Positions 54,178 through 62,893 are shown, counted from the first letter of the stretch. The stretch is 64,000 nucleotides of DNA from Gordonia insulae (GCF_003855095.1 NZ_CP033972.1:4340001-4404000); one strand, 5' to 3'. Made by a program: numbers and translations. Notes: generated by a model not told the origin, from the letters alone.

Positions 54178-55089
54178 TCACGGCTGGGTCCGGTCGGTCT
54201 GCGTCGCGATGTCGAGGAGATCGCGGGCGGGCCCGCGCAGGGTGATGTTGGGGGACCATACCGCGCGCAGCGGGCGGACCATGCGCAGGCCGGCGACGTC
54301 GACCCGGACGAGACGGCCGGCCGCGATGTCGTCGTCGACCGACAACCGGGACAGCACCGCTGCGCCCGGCGAGGTCAGCACGGAGGCCCGGATCGCGGTG
54401 ACCGACCGGAGCTCGATCAGGGGTTCTGCCGGGGTGACCCCCGAATCACGCAGTGCCGCTTCGAAGGTCACGCGTGTTCCGGAACCGGGTTCGCGCTGGA
54501 TGAGCGGTGTGGCGGCCAGTTCGTCGAGGGCGACGGTCTGACCGTTCGCCCATCGGTGGCCGGGGGCGGCGACCACCACGAGCTCATCGCGAGACACCAC
54601 CGTGCTGTCGAGATCGCCTGCCGGGCCGGGGCTCTCGATGAATCCGAGATCGGCGTCGCCGCCGTGGACCGTCTCGATCACCTCGGTCGAGTTCATCGGC
54701 CGAACGGAGATCTTCACGTCGCTGCGGTGTGCGAGCGTGCTGATCCAGGTCGGTACCAGGTATTCGGCCACCGTCTTCGATGCGGCGACCACCAGTGTCG
54801 CGTGCCGGGCTCCGACGAGGCTGTCGACGCCGGTCATGAATTGCGCGGCCCGCTCGACCAATGAGTTGGCCCATTCGAGTACCGCCATCCCGTTGGGGGT
54901 GACGTCGACGCCGCCGGCCGATCGGCTGAAGATCTCGACGCCCAATTCGCGTTCGACGCCGCGCACACGGGCGCTGACCGCTTGCTGGCTGATGCCCAGG
55001 TCGCGGGACGCCGCACCCATGCTGCCGAGCCGGGCCACCGTCACCACGACGTCGAGCGCGGCGACATCGGGCAGCCGGCGGGCGACCAC
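54178..55089 (-). CDS. LysR-family transcriptional regulator
   Basis: The 303-residue protein has an N-terminal winged helix-turn-helix (LDVVVTVARLGSMGAASRDLGISQQAVSARVRGVERELG) and a periplasmic-binding-like sensor domain (about 95-295: SPGAAVLSRLSVDDDIAAG). The recognition segment resembles CysB/CbbR-type proteins. It faces the ABC operon end-to-end, so it may regulate the transporter or respond to a similar ligand. GTG 55089 begins 5 bp after the stop of the small acidic gene, suggesting co-transcription. Confidence 0.88.
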   Translation of the reverse strand: MVARRLPDVAALDVVVTVARLGSMGAASRDLGISQQAVSARVRGVERELGVEIFSRSAGGVDVTPNGMAVLEWANSLVERAAQFMTGVDSLVGARHATLVVAASKTVAEYLVPTWISTLAHRSDVKISVRPMNSTEVIETVHGGDADLGFIESPGPAGDLDSTVVSRDELVVVAAPGHRWANGQTVALDELAATPLIQREPGSGTRVTFEAALRDSGVTPAEPLIELRSVTAIRASVLTSPGAAVLSRLSVDDDIAAGRLVRVDVAGLRMVRPLRAVWSPNITLRGPARDLLDIATQTDRTQP

Positions 55090-55094
55090 GCCCG

Positions 55095-55325
55095 CTACTT
55101 CTCGGTCCCGGAACCGCCGCCCTCGGTGTCGTCGGAGCCGGTGTCCTCGTCGTCGCCGCTGTCGCCGTCACCGCTGTCGCCATTAGCGCTGTCGCCGTCG
55201 GCGGCCTCGTCCTCCTCGCGCAGGGCGTCGTACCCGTCGACGCCCTCGAGGACCGTCAGCTCCTGGTCGATCGCGGCGGACACGGCCCTGGCTTCCTCTT
55301 TGATCTTGTTGATGAAGTCCGACAT
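55095..55325 (-). CDS. Small acidic protein (76 aa), unknown function
   Basis: The 76-residue protein starts MSDFINKIKEEARAVSAAIDQELTVLEGVDG, a short amphipathic helix, then an extremely acidic low-complexity tail of GDSGDGDSGDDED type. No family is recognised. AGGAGCAGAG before ATG 55325 is a good ribosome-binding site, so it is probably real. It is transcribed ahead of the LysR gene. It may bind a basic partner or cations (inference). Confidence 0.7.
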   Translation of the reverse strand: MSDFINKIKEEARAVSAAIDQELTVLEGVDGYDALREEDEAADGDSANGDSGDGDSGDDEDTGSDDTEGGGSGTEK

Positions 55326-55580
55326 CTCTGCTCCTCTTGCCCGCCTGACGGCCGTGCGAGCGGCCGATGGTCTCGTCACCACTATAAGGACAGGTGCGTG
55401 ACGCGAATCACCAGAACCACCCGACCGGATCGCCCGTGTCCGTCGGTTCTCGACCGCCCGGGGGATAGTCGAACAGGCGTACGATCGGAGGTAGTCGAAG
55501 TGAACATCTGGCGGGTGTCGTCGGCGTCTTTCGGCCAACCTCACGGTTCACGATGTCGTGACCGGGTCAGGCGGACGGCC

Positions 55581-56006
55581 ATGGAGATCACCACCCACAT
55601 CGTCAACAGCCACCCCCGAAGTCGTTTGTTCGGCAGCACCGCCGAGTACCACCGCGCGCGTCCCGGGCACTCGACGAAGCCACGTGCCGTGGTCACCGGT
55701 ATTCAGGAGCAGGACGCCACCCAGGTGTCCGGCGACGTGCTGGCGGAGTGGGACATCCTCTTTCACGGCGAGATCGAGGGCGCCACGATTCCGGCGGTAG
55801 GCGACGTGCTCGCCTACCGGACAGTGCGCCGCGCACGTCATTCGCGGACGACTTCCGTCGAAGGTGATGCCCACCCGGTGGTCCTGCTGGCGGAGGACGT
55901 TCCGTTCGCCGACGCCGAATCGGTCTGGCGTCGCGTACTCGAGTCGGCCGACCTGGGCGGGACGCTGTCGGATGTCCTGGCCGAATACCGGACCGGAGAG
56001 GTCTGA
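55581..56006 (+). CDS. Hypothetical protein (141 aa)
   Basis: The 141-residue protein begins MEITTHIVNSHPRSRLFGSTAEYHR and contains EWDILFHGEIEGATIPAVGDVLAYRTVRRARHS, which looks like a small beta-barrel. VVLLAEDVPFADAESVWRRVL follows. No family is recognised. An in-frame start at 55398 is possible but gives a poor N-terminus. It ends just before a tRNA gene on the opposite strand. Confidence 0.65.
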   Translation: MEITTHIVNSHPRSRLFGSTAEYHRARPGHSTKPRAVVTGIQEQDATQVSGDVLAEWDILFHGEIEGATIPAVGDVLAYRTVRRARHSRTTSVEGDAHPVVLLAEDVPFADAESVWRRVLESADLGGTLSDVLAEYRTGEV

Positions 56007-56020
56007 GCTGCTGTTGTTGA

Positions 56021-56096
56021 TGGAGCCGCCCAGGGGAATCGAACCCCTGACCTATTCATTACGAGTGAATTGCTCTACCGACTGAGCTAGGGCGGC
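56021..56096 (-). tRNA. tRNA-Thr (anticodon CGT)
   Basis: On the minus strand the 76 nt fold into a cloverleaf. The acceptor is GCCGCCC/GGGCGGC, the D-arm GCTC...GAGC, the anticodon arm ATTCA/TGAAT with loop CTCGTAA, the T-arm AGGGG/CCCCT with TTCGATT, and TCCA at the 3' end, so CCA is encoded. Anticodon CGT reads ACG threonine codons. Confidence 0.96.
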
Positions 56097-56169
56097 ATGC
56101 TGCGCAAGGCAGCGCACACGAGTGTAGCGAGCGTGGTGTCGAGGACAAAACCGAGGGCCGCCCGAACTC

Positions 56170-57033
56170 TCACCCCGGATAGTCGTCACCGCACGGCACC
56201 CCGACCCGGTGCGCCGGATCCAGCGAGTTGCGCACCAACGCGGCCACGGTGGGCGAGTAGACCATGCCGAGATGACCGACCTCCGACCGCGGGCACACGT
56301 CCTGCACCCGGGTGTTGACGACGTTCGGCCCCGGGGACATCAGCGAGTTCTGCCAGGGCGTGACGATCTCGTCGTAGGTCGTGGCGAGGTTGACGTAGCT
56401 TATGCCCGGGTGTCGTGGACCCCAGTCGTTCTCGCCGGGCTGACGGTCCGCAGCGGGCAGGCGGTCGGTGATGGTGCTTGTCCGCGAGTAGCCGCGGTTC
56501 GGTGCGGAGATCCCCACGATCGTGTCGATCTGCGCCGCACGACCGGGCAGTTGGCTGACCAACTGGGCGATCGCGCCGCCCTGAGAATGTCCGACGAAGT
56601 CGACGGTGCGGGCGTGCGTCGCCGCCAGCACCCGGTCGACGAAGGCGGCGACCTGCCGGGCCGACCGGTCCTTGTTCCCCAGGCCGCCGACGTTGCCGCT
56701 CCAGCTCGTCTGCCCGTAGGTGAGGCTGAAGACGCAGTAGCCGGCGTTGGCCAGGGTGGGGGCGAGATACGCGAGGTTGGCGTCCTGATTCAGTGCGGTG
56801 CCGTGCAGCAGGATCACCGGGTCGCGACCGTACCGATCGCGACAGTCGAATCGGTTCGATCCGGCCGGCGAGGTGGTGGCGGGACGGCTGAAGCCGGTGG
56901 CGATCGCCTGATTGACGTCGGTGGTCACCGGGAAGGGTGCGGCCGAGGCCGGACCGCCGATCACCGTGGCCAACGCGGCCGAGACGACCATCAGGCCACT
57001 GATCAGTCCGAGACGTCGGAGCGCATGCTGCAT
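56170..57033 (-). CDS. Secreted lipase/esterase-like alpha/beta hydrolase
   Basis: The 287-residue precursor has a signal peptide ending PASAAPF. Mature motifs are ILLHGTALNQDAN, GYCVFSLTYGQ, the nucleophile elbow VGHSQGGAI, a late Asp in ATTYDEIVTPW and His in EVGHLGMV. It is a paralogue of the lipase at 32896-33873 with the same Cys framework (FDCRD, GYCVF, DVCPR, VPCGD). A triacylglycerol or cutinase-like lipid esterase role is likely. ATG 57033 gives a proper signal peptide; longer frames do not. Confidence 0.86.
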   Translation of the reverse strand: MQHALRRLGLISGLMVVSAALATVIGGPASAAPFPVTTDVNQAIATGFSRPATTSPAGSNRFDCRDRYGRDPVILLHGTALNQDANLAYLAPTLANAGYCVFSLTYGQTSWSGNVGGLGNKDRSARQVAAFVDRVLAATHARTVDFVGHSQGGAIAQLVSQLPGRAAQIDTIVGISAPNRGYSRTSTITDRLPAADRQPGENDWGPRHPGISYVNLATTYDEIVTPWQNSLMSPGPNVVNTRVQDVCPRSEVGHLGMVYSPTVAALVRNSLDPAHRVGVPCGDDYPG

Positions 57034-57073
57034 GAGGTCATTCTGCCCCCGGCCGCCCCCGCCCGGCAGCGGT

Positions 57074-57505
57074 TCAGGCGGTCGCCAGATCGGGCGCGAG
57101 TTGGGTGAGCCGCACGCTGTTGCCCGACGGATCGCGGAAACCGGCGTCGATCCCGTAGGGACGTTGCTCCGGTGTCTCGGTGAACTCGACACCGCGGGCG
57201 GCGAGTTCGTCATAGGACGCCTGACAGTCGTCGGTGGTCAGGAACACCGTGCCGGCAAACCCTTTGGCGGTCAGGGCGGCGATCTCGTCCTGCGTTCCGG
57301 CGTCGATCATCGGCGGTCCGGGAATCGCCATCAGGACGATGGACACGTCCTCCTGCCCGGGCGGCCCGACGGTCAACCAGCGGAAGCCGCCCAGCTCGTC
57401 GAAGCTGACGTCCTGCCGGATCTCCATCCCGACCTTGCGGGTCCAGAATTCGAGGGCTGCGTCCTGGTCGTGGACCCAGAGCTGTGCGCTTGCGATACGA
57501 ATCAT
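57074..57505 (-). CDS. VOC-family (glyoxalase-like) protein
   Basis: The 143-residue protein has paired beta-alpha-beta-beta-beta modules: AQLWVHDQDAALEFWTRKVGME, FRWLTVGPP, TVFLTTDDCQASYDELAARGVEF and FRDPSGNSVRLTQ. Possible metal ligands are the first-strand His and a late Glu, but not all are certain. ATG 57505 has AAAAGGA at a workable 12-nt distance. ATG 57517 abuts that sequence and is less likely. It lies 59 bp downstream of an AraC-type gene on the same strand, a common regulator-VOC pairing. Confidence 0.84.
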   Translation of the reverse strand: MIRIASAQLWVHDQDAALEFWTRKVGMEIRQDVSFDELGGFRWLTVGPPGQEDVSIVLMAIPGPPMIDAGTQDEIAALTAKGFAGTVFLTTDDCQASYDELAARGVEFTETPEQRPYGIDAGFRDPSGNSVRLTQLAPDLATA

Positions 57506-57564
57506 GGTGATCGCCATTCCTTTTCAGATTCTCGTGTGAAGGGGATGCTGTGGTGATCACCACG

Positions 57565-58050
57565 CTAGGAGCCGGCGACGTCGTCGGTCTTCTTCCCCTG
57601 TGCTGTCTTGGCCTGAGCTGTCTTGGGGAGCGTCGCTCTGGCGGCGCGGGTCGTCGGGGCGGGGCGGGTGTAGAGCCGCATCACACACGTCGGGACCGGG
57701 ACGAAGGCCTTCGCCGGCGGGAACGAGGTCCGATAGGCGGTCGGTGTCTTCCCGAAGGCCTTCGTGAAGCTCGTCGTGAACGAGCCGACGCTGGACAGCC
57801 CGACCGACATGCAGATGTCGGCCACCGATCGGTCCGTGTCGCGCAGCATCGCCGCGGCCCGCTCGAGCCGGCGGGTCTGCAGGTAGGCGTGCGGTGAATC
57901 GCCGAACGTGGCTGCGAACGCCCGGGTGAAGTGTGCCCTCGACAGCCCGGCGGCGGACGCCATGTCGTCGACGGTCAGCGATTCGGCGAACCGGGCATCG
58001 ACGAGGTCCTTGGCGCGCAGCAGGTGGCGCGCCGGAGGCGGACTGGGCAT
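57565..58050 (-). CDS. AraC-family regulator, DNA-binding domain only
   Basis: The 161-residue protein is almost entirely the double helix-turn-helix (HLLRAKDLVDARFAESLTVDDMASAAGLSRAHFTRAF, then ICMSVGLSSVGSFTTSFTKAFGKTPTAYR). A basic Ala/Thr/Lys-rich tail follows. With no ligand domain, it may respond through a partner or its VOC neighbour. CATAAT lies 6 nt before ATG 58050, favouring it over an earlier GTG. Confidence 0.87.
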   Translation of the reverse strand: MPSPPPARHLLRAKDLVDARFAESLTVDDMASAAGLSRAHFTRAFAATFGDSPHAYLQTRRLERAAAMLRDTDRSVADICMSVGLSSVGSFTTSFTKAFGKTPTAYRTSFPPAKAFVPVPTCVMRLYTRPAPTTRAARATLPKTAQAKTAQGKKTDDVAGS

Positions 58051-58079
58051 GGATCGATTATGCGCCGGGTGGCGACAAT

Positions 58080-58667
58080 TCACTCCGGATCCGACTCGAG
58101 CCGGGTCAGCAGCACCCGACCCCGTGGCGACAACTCGTACCCGACGTCGAGGCTGTGGGTCAGGCCGAGCTGCTTCAGCTTTCGGACGTCGAGCTTGAAA
58201 TCGGGCCGATTCCTACCCAATTCGGCGGCGAGCTCCGTCGACACGACGGCGGGGCGTCGCGCGATGACGTCCAGCGTCGCACGTGTCCACGGACCGTGAG
58301 ACGAGCGCGCGTCGAATCGGGCGAGGCGCGTCAGCAGGTCGTCGATGTCGTCGTCGGACAGGGCGTCGTCCTCACGCAACGCGATCCGGGGATCGGGTCC
58401 GGCCCATCGCAGACCGACGCGGAAGACCGGGTCGTCGGTACGGCGCAGTGCGGCGATCGCCTTGTCCGGCGAGGCGAATCCGGCACGGCGCGCGTCGTCG
58501 TCGGTGATGTCCGCGGCGGCGATCTGTTCGACGGAGACGATCTCGACGACCCCGGCGGAGCTGACGAACGTGGAGCCGACCTTGACGCGCGGGATCTTCC
58601 ATCGACGGAAGGCCAGGTCGATGGAGCCATCTGCCACACCACGTGCAGTCTTGGCGGGGAGGAGCAC
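58080..58667 (-). CDS. ASCH-domain protein
   Basis: In this 195-residue protein the N-terminal half (LLPAKTARGVADGSIDLAFRRWKIPRVKVGSTF, then VEIVSVEQI) is an ASCH domain, an RNA-binding-type beta-barrel related to PUA. A winged-helix-like C-terminal region follows (PAVVSTELAAELGRNRPDFKLDVRKLKQLGLT). The pairing suggests nucleic-acid binding. TACCCT (58674-58679) ends 6 nt before GTG 58667. The next gene diverges only 45 bp away. Confidence 0.78.
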   Translation of the reverse strand: MLLPAKTARGVADGSIDLAFRRWKIPRVKVGSTFVSSAGVVEIVSVEQIAAADITDDDARRAGFASPDKAIAALRRTDDPVFRVGLRWAGPDPRIALREDDALSDDDIDDLLTRLARFDARSSHGPWTRATLDVIARRPAVVSTELAAELGRNRPDFKLDVRKLKQLGLTHSLDVGYELSPRGRVLLTRLESDPE

Positions 58668-58673
58668 AGCGAC

Positions 58674-58706
58674 AGGGTACCGAGGATCGCGTTCCGGTCG
58701 TAGGGT
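58674..58706. promoter_or_regulatory. Compact bidirectional promoter (ASCH / pterin dehydratase-VOC)
   Basis: The minus-strand -10 TACCCT (58674-58679) and plus-strand -10 TAGGGT (58701-58706) are 21 bp apart, each 6 nt from a start codon. The two hexamers are reverse complements in place, giving a near-symmetric unit like that at 14538-14568. Confidence 0.6.
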
Positions 58707-58712
58707 CGAGGC

Positions 58713-59381
58713 ATGACCGGATCCACCCGAACCCCAGTCAGCGCCGCGGCCGCGACCGAGGCGATCTCCGACCCGTGGCGGGTGCTCGCCGACACCCTCT
58801 ACGCCGCGTACAAGACCGGTGGCATGGTGAAGGGTGGTGAGTTCGTCGCCCGGATCATCGACGCCGCCGAAGCCGTGCAGCATCACCCCGACATCGAGTT
58901 ACGTTATGGCTCAGTTCATCTCGCATTGACGACGCACAGTGCGAATGCGCTGACGGAGGCCGACGTCGCTCTCGCGAACACGATCACGGGAATCGCCGCC
59001 GACCTCGGTCTCGAGGCGTTGCCGGCACCGCCCGCCCGGTTCGAACTGGGCATCGACGCCCTCGACATCGCCGCGATCAGGCCGTTCTGGAAGGCCGTCC
59101 TGGGTTACCGCGACGAGCCCGAGGAAACGTCGGTCGACCTCGCCGATCCGGCCGGCATCCTGCCGGGAGTCTGGTTCCAGCAGATGGACGGGCCCCGACC
59201 CGAGCGCAACCGCATCCACGTCGACCTCTGGGTCCCGCACGATGTGGTCGAGGACCGGATCGCGGCCGCCCTGCAGGCCGACGGCCAGTTGCTCACCGAT
59301 GAGTTCGCACCCGAATGGTGGGTCCTCGCCGACCCCGAGGGCAACGAGATCTGCCTGTGTACCTGGCAGAACCGTGACTGA
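58713..59381 (+). CDS. Pterin-4a-carbinolamine dehydratase-like domain fused to a VOC domain
   Basis: In this 222-residue protein, residues about 20-105 carry the PCD signature E-A-V-Q-H-H-P-D with LRYGSVHLALTTHSANALTEADVALA. Residues about 108-220 form a VOC fold (FELGIDALDIAAIRPFWKAVLGYRDEP, RIHVDLWVPHDVVEDRI, WVLADPEGNEICLCTWQ). PCD recycles oxidised pterin cofactors. What the VOC partner does is unknown. The order and length match a known but uncharacterised actinobacterial architecture. TAGGGT ends 6 nt before ATG 58713. Confidence 0.85.
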   Translation: MTGSTRTPVSAAAATEAISDPWRVLADTLYAAYKTGGMVKGGEFVARIIDAAEAVQHHPDIELRYGSVHLALTTHSANALTEADVALANTITGIAADLGLEALPAPPARFELGIDALDIAAIRPFWKAVLGYRDEPEETSVDLADPAGILPGVWFQQMDGPRPERNRIHVDLWVPHDVVEDRIAAALQADGQLLTDEFAPEWWVLADPEGNEICLCTWQNRD

Positions 59382-59470
59382 CCTACTGACATCGGCCCCC
59401 TCAGGTGCCGCCGAGGGGATATCCCCCGGACCGCCCTGACGGGGCCGATCTCAGCAGTGAACGGTCGGAC

Positions 59471-60700
59471 TCAGGCCAGGCCCTCCGCGTGCGCAGCGGC
59501 GGCGACCGCGGCCGCGACGGCGGGGGCGACCCGCTGATCGAGTGGGCTCGGGACGATCCGGTCCGGCCGGATGTCATCCGAGGCGACCGAGAAGATGGCT
59601 TCTGCCGCAGCGAGTTTCATGCGCTCGGTGATACGTCGTGCGCCTGCGTCGAGAGCTCCGGCGAACACGCCCGGGAAGGCGAGCACGTTGTTGATCTGGT
59701 TCGGGAAGTCGCTGCGGCCGGTCGCGACGATCGCGGCGTGCTTCGCGGCGACGGTCGGATGGATCTCCGGGTCCGGGTTGGACAGCGCGAACACGATCGC
59801 ATTGTCGGCCATCGACGCGATCAGCGACTCGTCGATCTTGCCCGCGGAGACACCGAGGAAGACGTCGGCGCCGGCCAACGCCTCGGCGGGGCCGCCGCCG
59901 AGACTGCGCGGGTTGGTCCGCTCGGCAAGTTCCTGCTTGATCTCGTTCAGGTCGTCGCGGTGGAAGCTGACGATGCCCTTGGAGTCGAGCACCACGACGT
60001 CGGTGACCCCGGCGTGACCGAGGATGTTCGCGCACGCCACACCTGCGGCGCCGGCACCCGAGATGACCACCTTGAGGTCACGCAGATCGCGATTCTGTTG
60101 GGCCATCGCACCCTTCAGGGCGGCGAGCACCACGATCGCGGTGCCGTGCTGGTCGTCGTGCATGACCGGGCAGTCGAGGGCCTCGATGACCCGTCGTTCG
60201 ATCTCGAAGCAGCGCGGTGCGGAGATGTCCTCGAGGTTGACCGCGCCGAAGCTGGGACGCAGCCGGATCAGGGTCTCGACGATCTCGTCGGGGTCCGTGG
60301 TGTCCAGCACGATCGGGATCGAGTTCAGGCCGGCGAAGGTGCGGAAGAGCGCGGATTTGCCTTCCATCACCGGCAGCGACGCGCGCGGGCCGATGTCGCC
60401 GAGGCCCAGGACCGCGGTGCCGTCGCTGACCACCGCGACGAGCCGGTCGGTCCAGGTGTACTTGTTCACCAGTTCGGCTTCGTTGTCGATGGCCCTGGAC
60501 ACCTGCGCCACGCCGGGCGTGTAGGCGATCGACAGATCGCGCTGGGTGTCGATGGGGGAACGCAACTCCACCGAGAGCTTGCCGCCGAGATGAGCCAAGA
60601 AGATCTCTTCGTCGGTGATCGGCAACTCGGCGATCGTCGGCTCGTCTAACGGAGCTCCCGCCGTGTCGTGGGTCGGGGCGTTGTCTGCCGTGCTGGCCAC
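59471..60700 (-). CDS. NAD(P)-dependent malic enzyme
   Basis: This 409-residue enzyme decarboxylates malate to pyruvate. YTPGVAQVSRAI, VVSDGTAVLGLGDIG, PVMEGKSALF and VMHDDQHGTAIVVLAAL are malic-enzyme signatures, with the nucleotide-binding VVISGAGAAGVACANIL. FALSNPDPEI is the C-terminal active-site loop. It belongs to the short bacterial class without a phosphotransacetylase domain. GTG 60700 follows AGGAGGA at ideal spacing. The longer in-frame start at 60754 lacks this. Confidence 0.95.
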   Translation of the reverse strand: MASTADNAPTHDTAGAPLDEPTIAELPITDEEIFLAHLGGKLSVELRSPIDTQRDLSIAYTPGVAQVSRAIDNEAELVNKYTWTDRLVAVVSDGTAVLGLGDIGPRASLPVMEGKSALFRTFAGLNSIPIVLDTTDPDEIVETLIRLRPSFGAVNLEDISAPRCFEIERRVIEALDCPVMHDDQHGTAIVVLAALKGAMAQQNRDLRDLKVVISGAGAAGVACANILGHAGVTDVVVLDSKGIVSFHRDDLNEIKQELAERTNPRSLGGGPAEALAGADVFLGVSAGKIDESLIASMADNAIVFALSNPDPEIHPTVAAKHAAIVATGRSDFPNQINNVLAFPGVFAGALDAGARRITERMKLAAAEAIFSVASDDIRPDRIVPSPLDQRVAPAVAAAVAAAAHAEGLA

Positions 60701-60943
60701 TGTTCCTCCTGCGTAACCCGCATCGTCGCTGAGCGGGTATGACGGTGGCGCCACGTCGGCGGGGCGCCCGAAATCCCTGTTGTCACAACTACCGGTCCCG
60801 GCGACGCGGGTGGATGCACCCCGGTCGTGCCGCGTACCGCCGCGTCCGGATGACGGATGAACCTGGGCGCGGAACCTCGTCAGTATCCACCCGCATCAGC
60901 GGCCGGATCAAGGTGCCCCCCGATTGATCGTTCGGTTCGATAA

Positions 60944-60958
60944 GATACAACTTGTGTC
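60944..60958. promoter_or_regulatory. GntR-type operator over the start of the GntR gene
   Basis: GATACAA-C-TTGTGTC is a 15-bp dyad with one mismatch. It overlaps the -10 TAAGAT (60941-60946) and the GTG start at 60954. GntR/FCD proteins often use GTATAC/TTGTAT-type sites, so autorepression is likely (inference). Confidence 0.55.
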
Positions 60959-61613
60959 TATGTTGGATGCCACCCGGGAATCGGCTGCTGAACGCGTATA
61001 TCGCGAGGTCAAGGACCAAATCCTCACAAACGAGATCGCCGGCGGTGAGCTCATCAGTGAGGGCGATGTCGCGTCGCGATGTGCCGTCAGCCGCACTCCG
61101 GTCCGCGAGGCGTTCCTGCGTCTGGAGTCCGAGGGATGGATGCGTCTGTACCCCAAGCGGGGTGCCCTGGTGGTGCCGATCACCGATCGTGAGGCCCGCG
61201 ATGTCGTCGAGGCCCGGCTGCTTCTCGAGGGCCACGCCGTGGGCTCCGTCGTCGCCGACGAGGCGGCGCGCGAGGCACTCGCCAGGGCGCTGACCGCGAA
61301 CCTCGCGGCCCACGCCGCCGCCGACCCCGGGGACGTCGCCGAGTTCTCCCGGATCGACGCCGAGTTCCACCAGCTGATCGTCGCCGCCGGCGACAATCCG
61401 TTGCTCGCCGACTTCTTCACCGGCCTCGGTGAACGACATCGCCGGATGACCACGGCGAGCGTCCATCGCGACACCACCGTCGCCACCCGTATCCTGGCCG
61501 ACCATCGTTCGCTGCTGTCGGCCATCCGACACGGCGACGCGGAGTCCTTCGCAACCGGGCTCGCCGAGCACCTCGCCGGCGTGCACGACCTCCGGTCGGG
61601 GGTTCGACGATGA
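60954..61613 (+). CDS. GntR-family regulator (FCD/FadR subfamily)
   Basis: The 219-residue protein has an N-terminal winged helix (about 10-75: SAAERVYREVKDQILTNEIAGGELISEGDVASRCAVSRTPVREAFLRLESEGW) and an FCD sensor domain whose metal/ligand residues lie in DAEFHQLIVAAGDN and the late His in HRSLLSAIRHGD. FCD regulators sense organic acids. TAAGAT ends 7 nt before GTG 60954. It is co-translated with the MFS gene (ATGA), the likely target. Confidence 0.9.
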   Translation: MSMLDATRESAAERVYREVKDQILTNEIAGGELISEGDVASRCAVSRTPVREAFLRLESEGWMRLYPKRGALVVPITDREARDVVEARLLLEGHAVGSVVADEAAREALARALTANLAAHAAADPGDVAEFSRIDAEFHQLIVAAGDNPLLADFFTGLGERHRRMTTASVHRDTTVATRILADHRSLLSAIRHGDAESFATGLAEHLAGVHDLRSGVRR

Positions 61614-62854
61614 GTGTGCAGACCGCTGAACTCACGACCCCGACACCCGATCGGCCGGGCGCGCGCTGGCTCCCGGTCTCGATGGCCGTCTTCGCGGCGG
61701 CGTGGGGTGGCAACGAGTTCACCCCGTTGCTGGTGATGTACCGACAGGACGGCGGGCTGTCCGCGGTCGCGGTGGACAGCCTGCTGTTCACCTACGTGCT
61801 GGGTATCGTGCCCGCGCTCGTGATCGGCGGTCCGCTGTCGGATCGCCTCGGGCGACGGCCGTTGATGCTGCCCGCACCGGTCTTCGCCGCGCTGGGTTCA
61901 CTCCTGCTCGCCCTAGGGCCGCACTCGCTCGCGTTGCTCAGCGTCGGGCGGGTGGCCAGCGGCGTCGCGCTGGGTCTGTCGATGGCCGTCGGCGGAAGCT
62001 GGATCTCCGAGATCAGCAAGCGTGACGGCGCGGGGGCGGCGGCCGGGGCACGTCGCGCCGCGATGAGCCTGACCGCCGGTTTCGGCGTCGGCGCGGGACT
62101 CGCGGCCGTGCTCGCGCAGTGGGGTCCGTGGCCGACGGTCACCCCGTATGCGGTCAACATCGCGGTCGCCGTCGGTGCGCTGGTCTGGCTCACCCGTACG
62201 CCGGAGACCCGCGCGCGACCGGCCGAGCCCGGCCGGCTCCTCGACGACCTCCGGATCCCGGGAGTCGCGCACCGACGGTTCCTGTTCGTCGTGCTGCCCG
62301 TGGCGCCGTGGGTCTTCGGGGCCTGCGCGTCGGCATATGCCGTCATCCCGGCGCTGATGGCGGTGCGTACGTCCGGTGCGTCGATCGCGTTCGCCGGGCT
62401 GTGCTGTGTCCTCGGCCTGGCCGCCGGTTTCGGCATCCAGTCCCTGGGTCGCCGCATCGACGACCCGGACGGCGTGCGCGGGGTCGTGCTCGCGTTGACC
62501 GTCCTCGCCGCGGGCATGGCGCTCGCCGCAGCGGCCGCCGCCGCGCTGACGATCTGGCTCTCGCTGGTCGCCGCCGCCGTGCTGGGGTGCGGCTACGGCA
62601 TGGCCATGATCTCGGGTCTGCTCGAGGTGCAGCGCATCGCCGGACCCGACAACCTGGCCGGCCTCACCGCGGTCTTCTACAGCGCCACCTACCTCGGGTT
62701 CGCGGTGCCGGCAGTACTCGCCTGGGTCTCGGAGACCTACGCGTCGGTGACCTATCCGATGATGTTCGGCATCGGGGTCGTCGCGGCGGCGGTGTGTCTG
62801 ATCGTCGTCGTCGCCGCACACCGGATCGATCGGCGGACCGGCACCGACCGGTAA
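61610..62854 (+). CDS. MFS transporter co-translated with GntR regulator
   Basis: The 414-residue protein has twelve predicted TM helices. Loop 2-3 motif GPLSDRLGRRPLML is intact. The N-terminus AAAWGGNEFTPLLVMYRQDGGLSAVAVDSLL resembles actinobacterial exporters of small organic compounds. ATG 61610 overlaps the GntR stop. The ligand of the FCD domain, possibly an organic acid, may also be the transported substrate. Confidence 0.87.
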   Translation: MSVQTAELTTPTPDRPGARWLPVSMAVFAAAWGGNEFTPLLVMYRQDGGLSAVAVDSLLFTYVLGIVPALVIGGPLSDRLGRRPLMLPAPVFAALGSLLLALGPHSLALLSVGRVASGVALGLSMAVGGSWISEISKRDGAGAAAGARRAAMSLTAGFGVGAGLAAVLAQWGPWPTVTPYAVNIAVAVGALVWLTRTPETRARPAEPGRLLDDLRIPGVAHRRFLFVVLPVAPWVFGACASAYAVIPALMAVRTSGASIAFAGLCCVLGLAAGFGIQSLGRRIDDPDGVRGVVLALTVLAAGMALAAAAAAALTIWLSLVAAAVLGCGYGMAMISGLLEVQRIAGPDNLAGLTAVFYSATYLGFAVPAVLAWVSETYASVTYPMMFGIGVVAAAVCLIVVVAAHRIDRRTGTDR

Positions 62855-62893
62855 CCTCATCGTGGTTCACCACGATGCGGGAGGTTTCAGGCG

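Noticed and set aside
56021-56096. tRNA-Thr as an integration site for a mobile element
   Set aside because: No integrase, direct repeat of the tRNA 3' end, or atypical gene cluster follows on either side.
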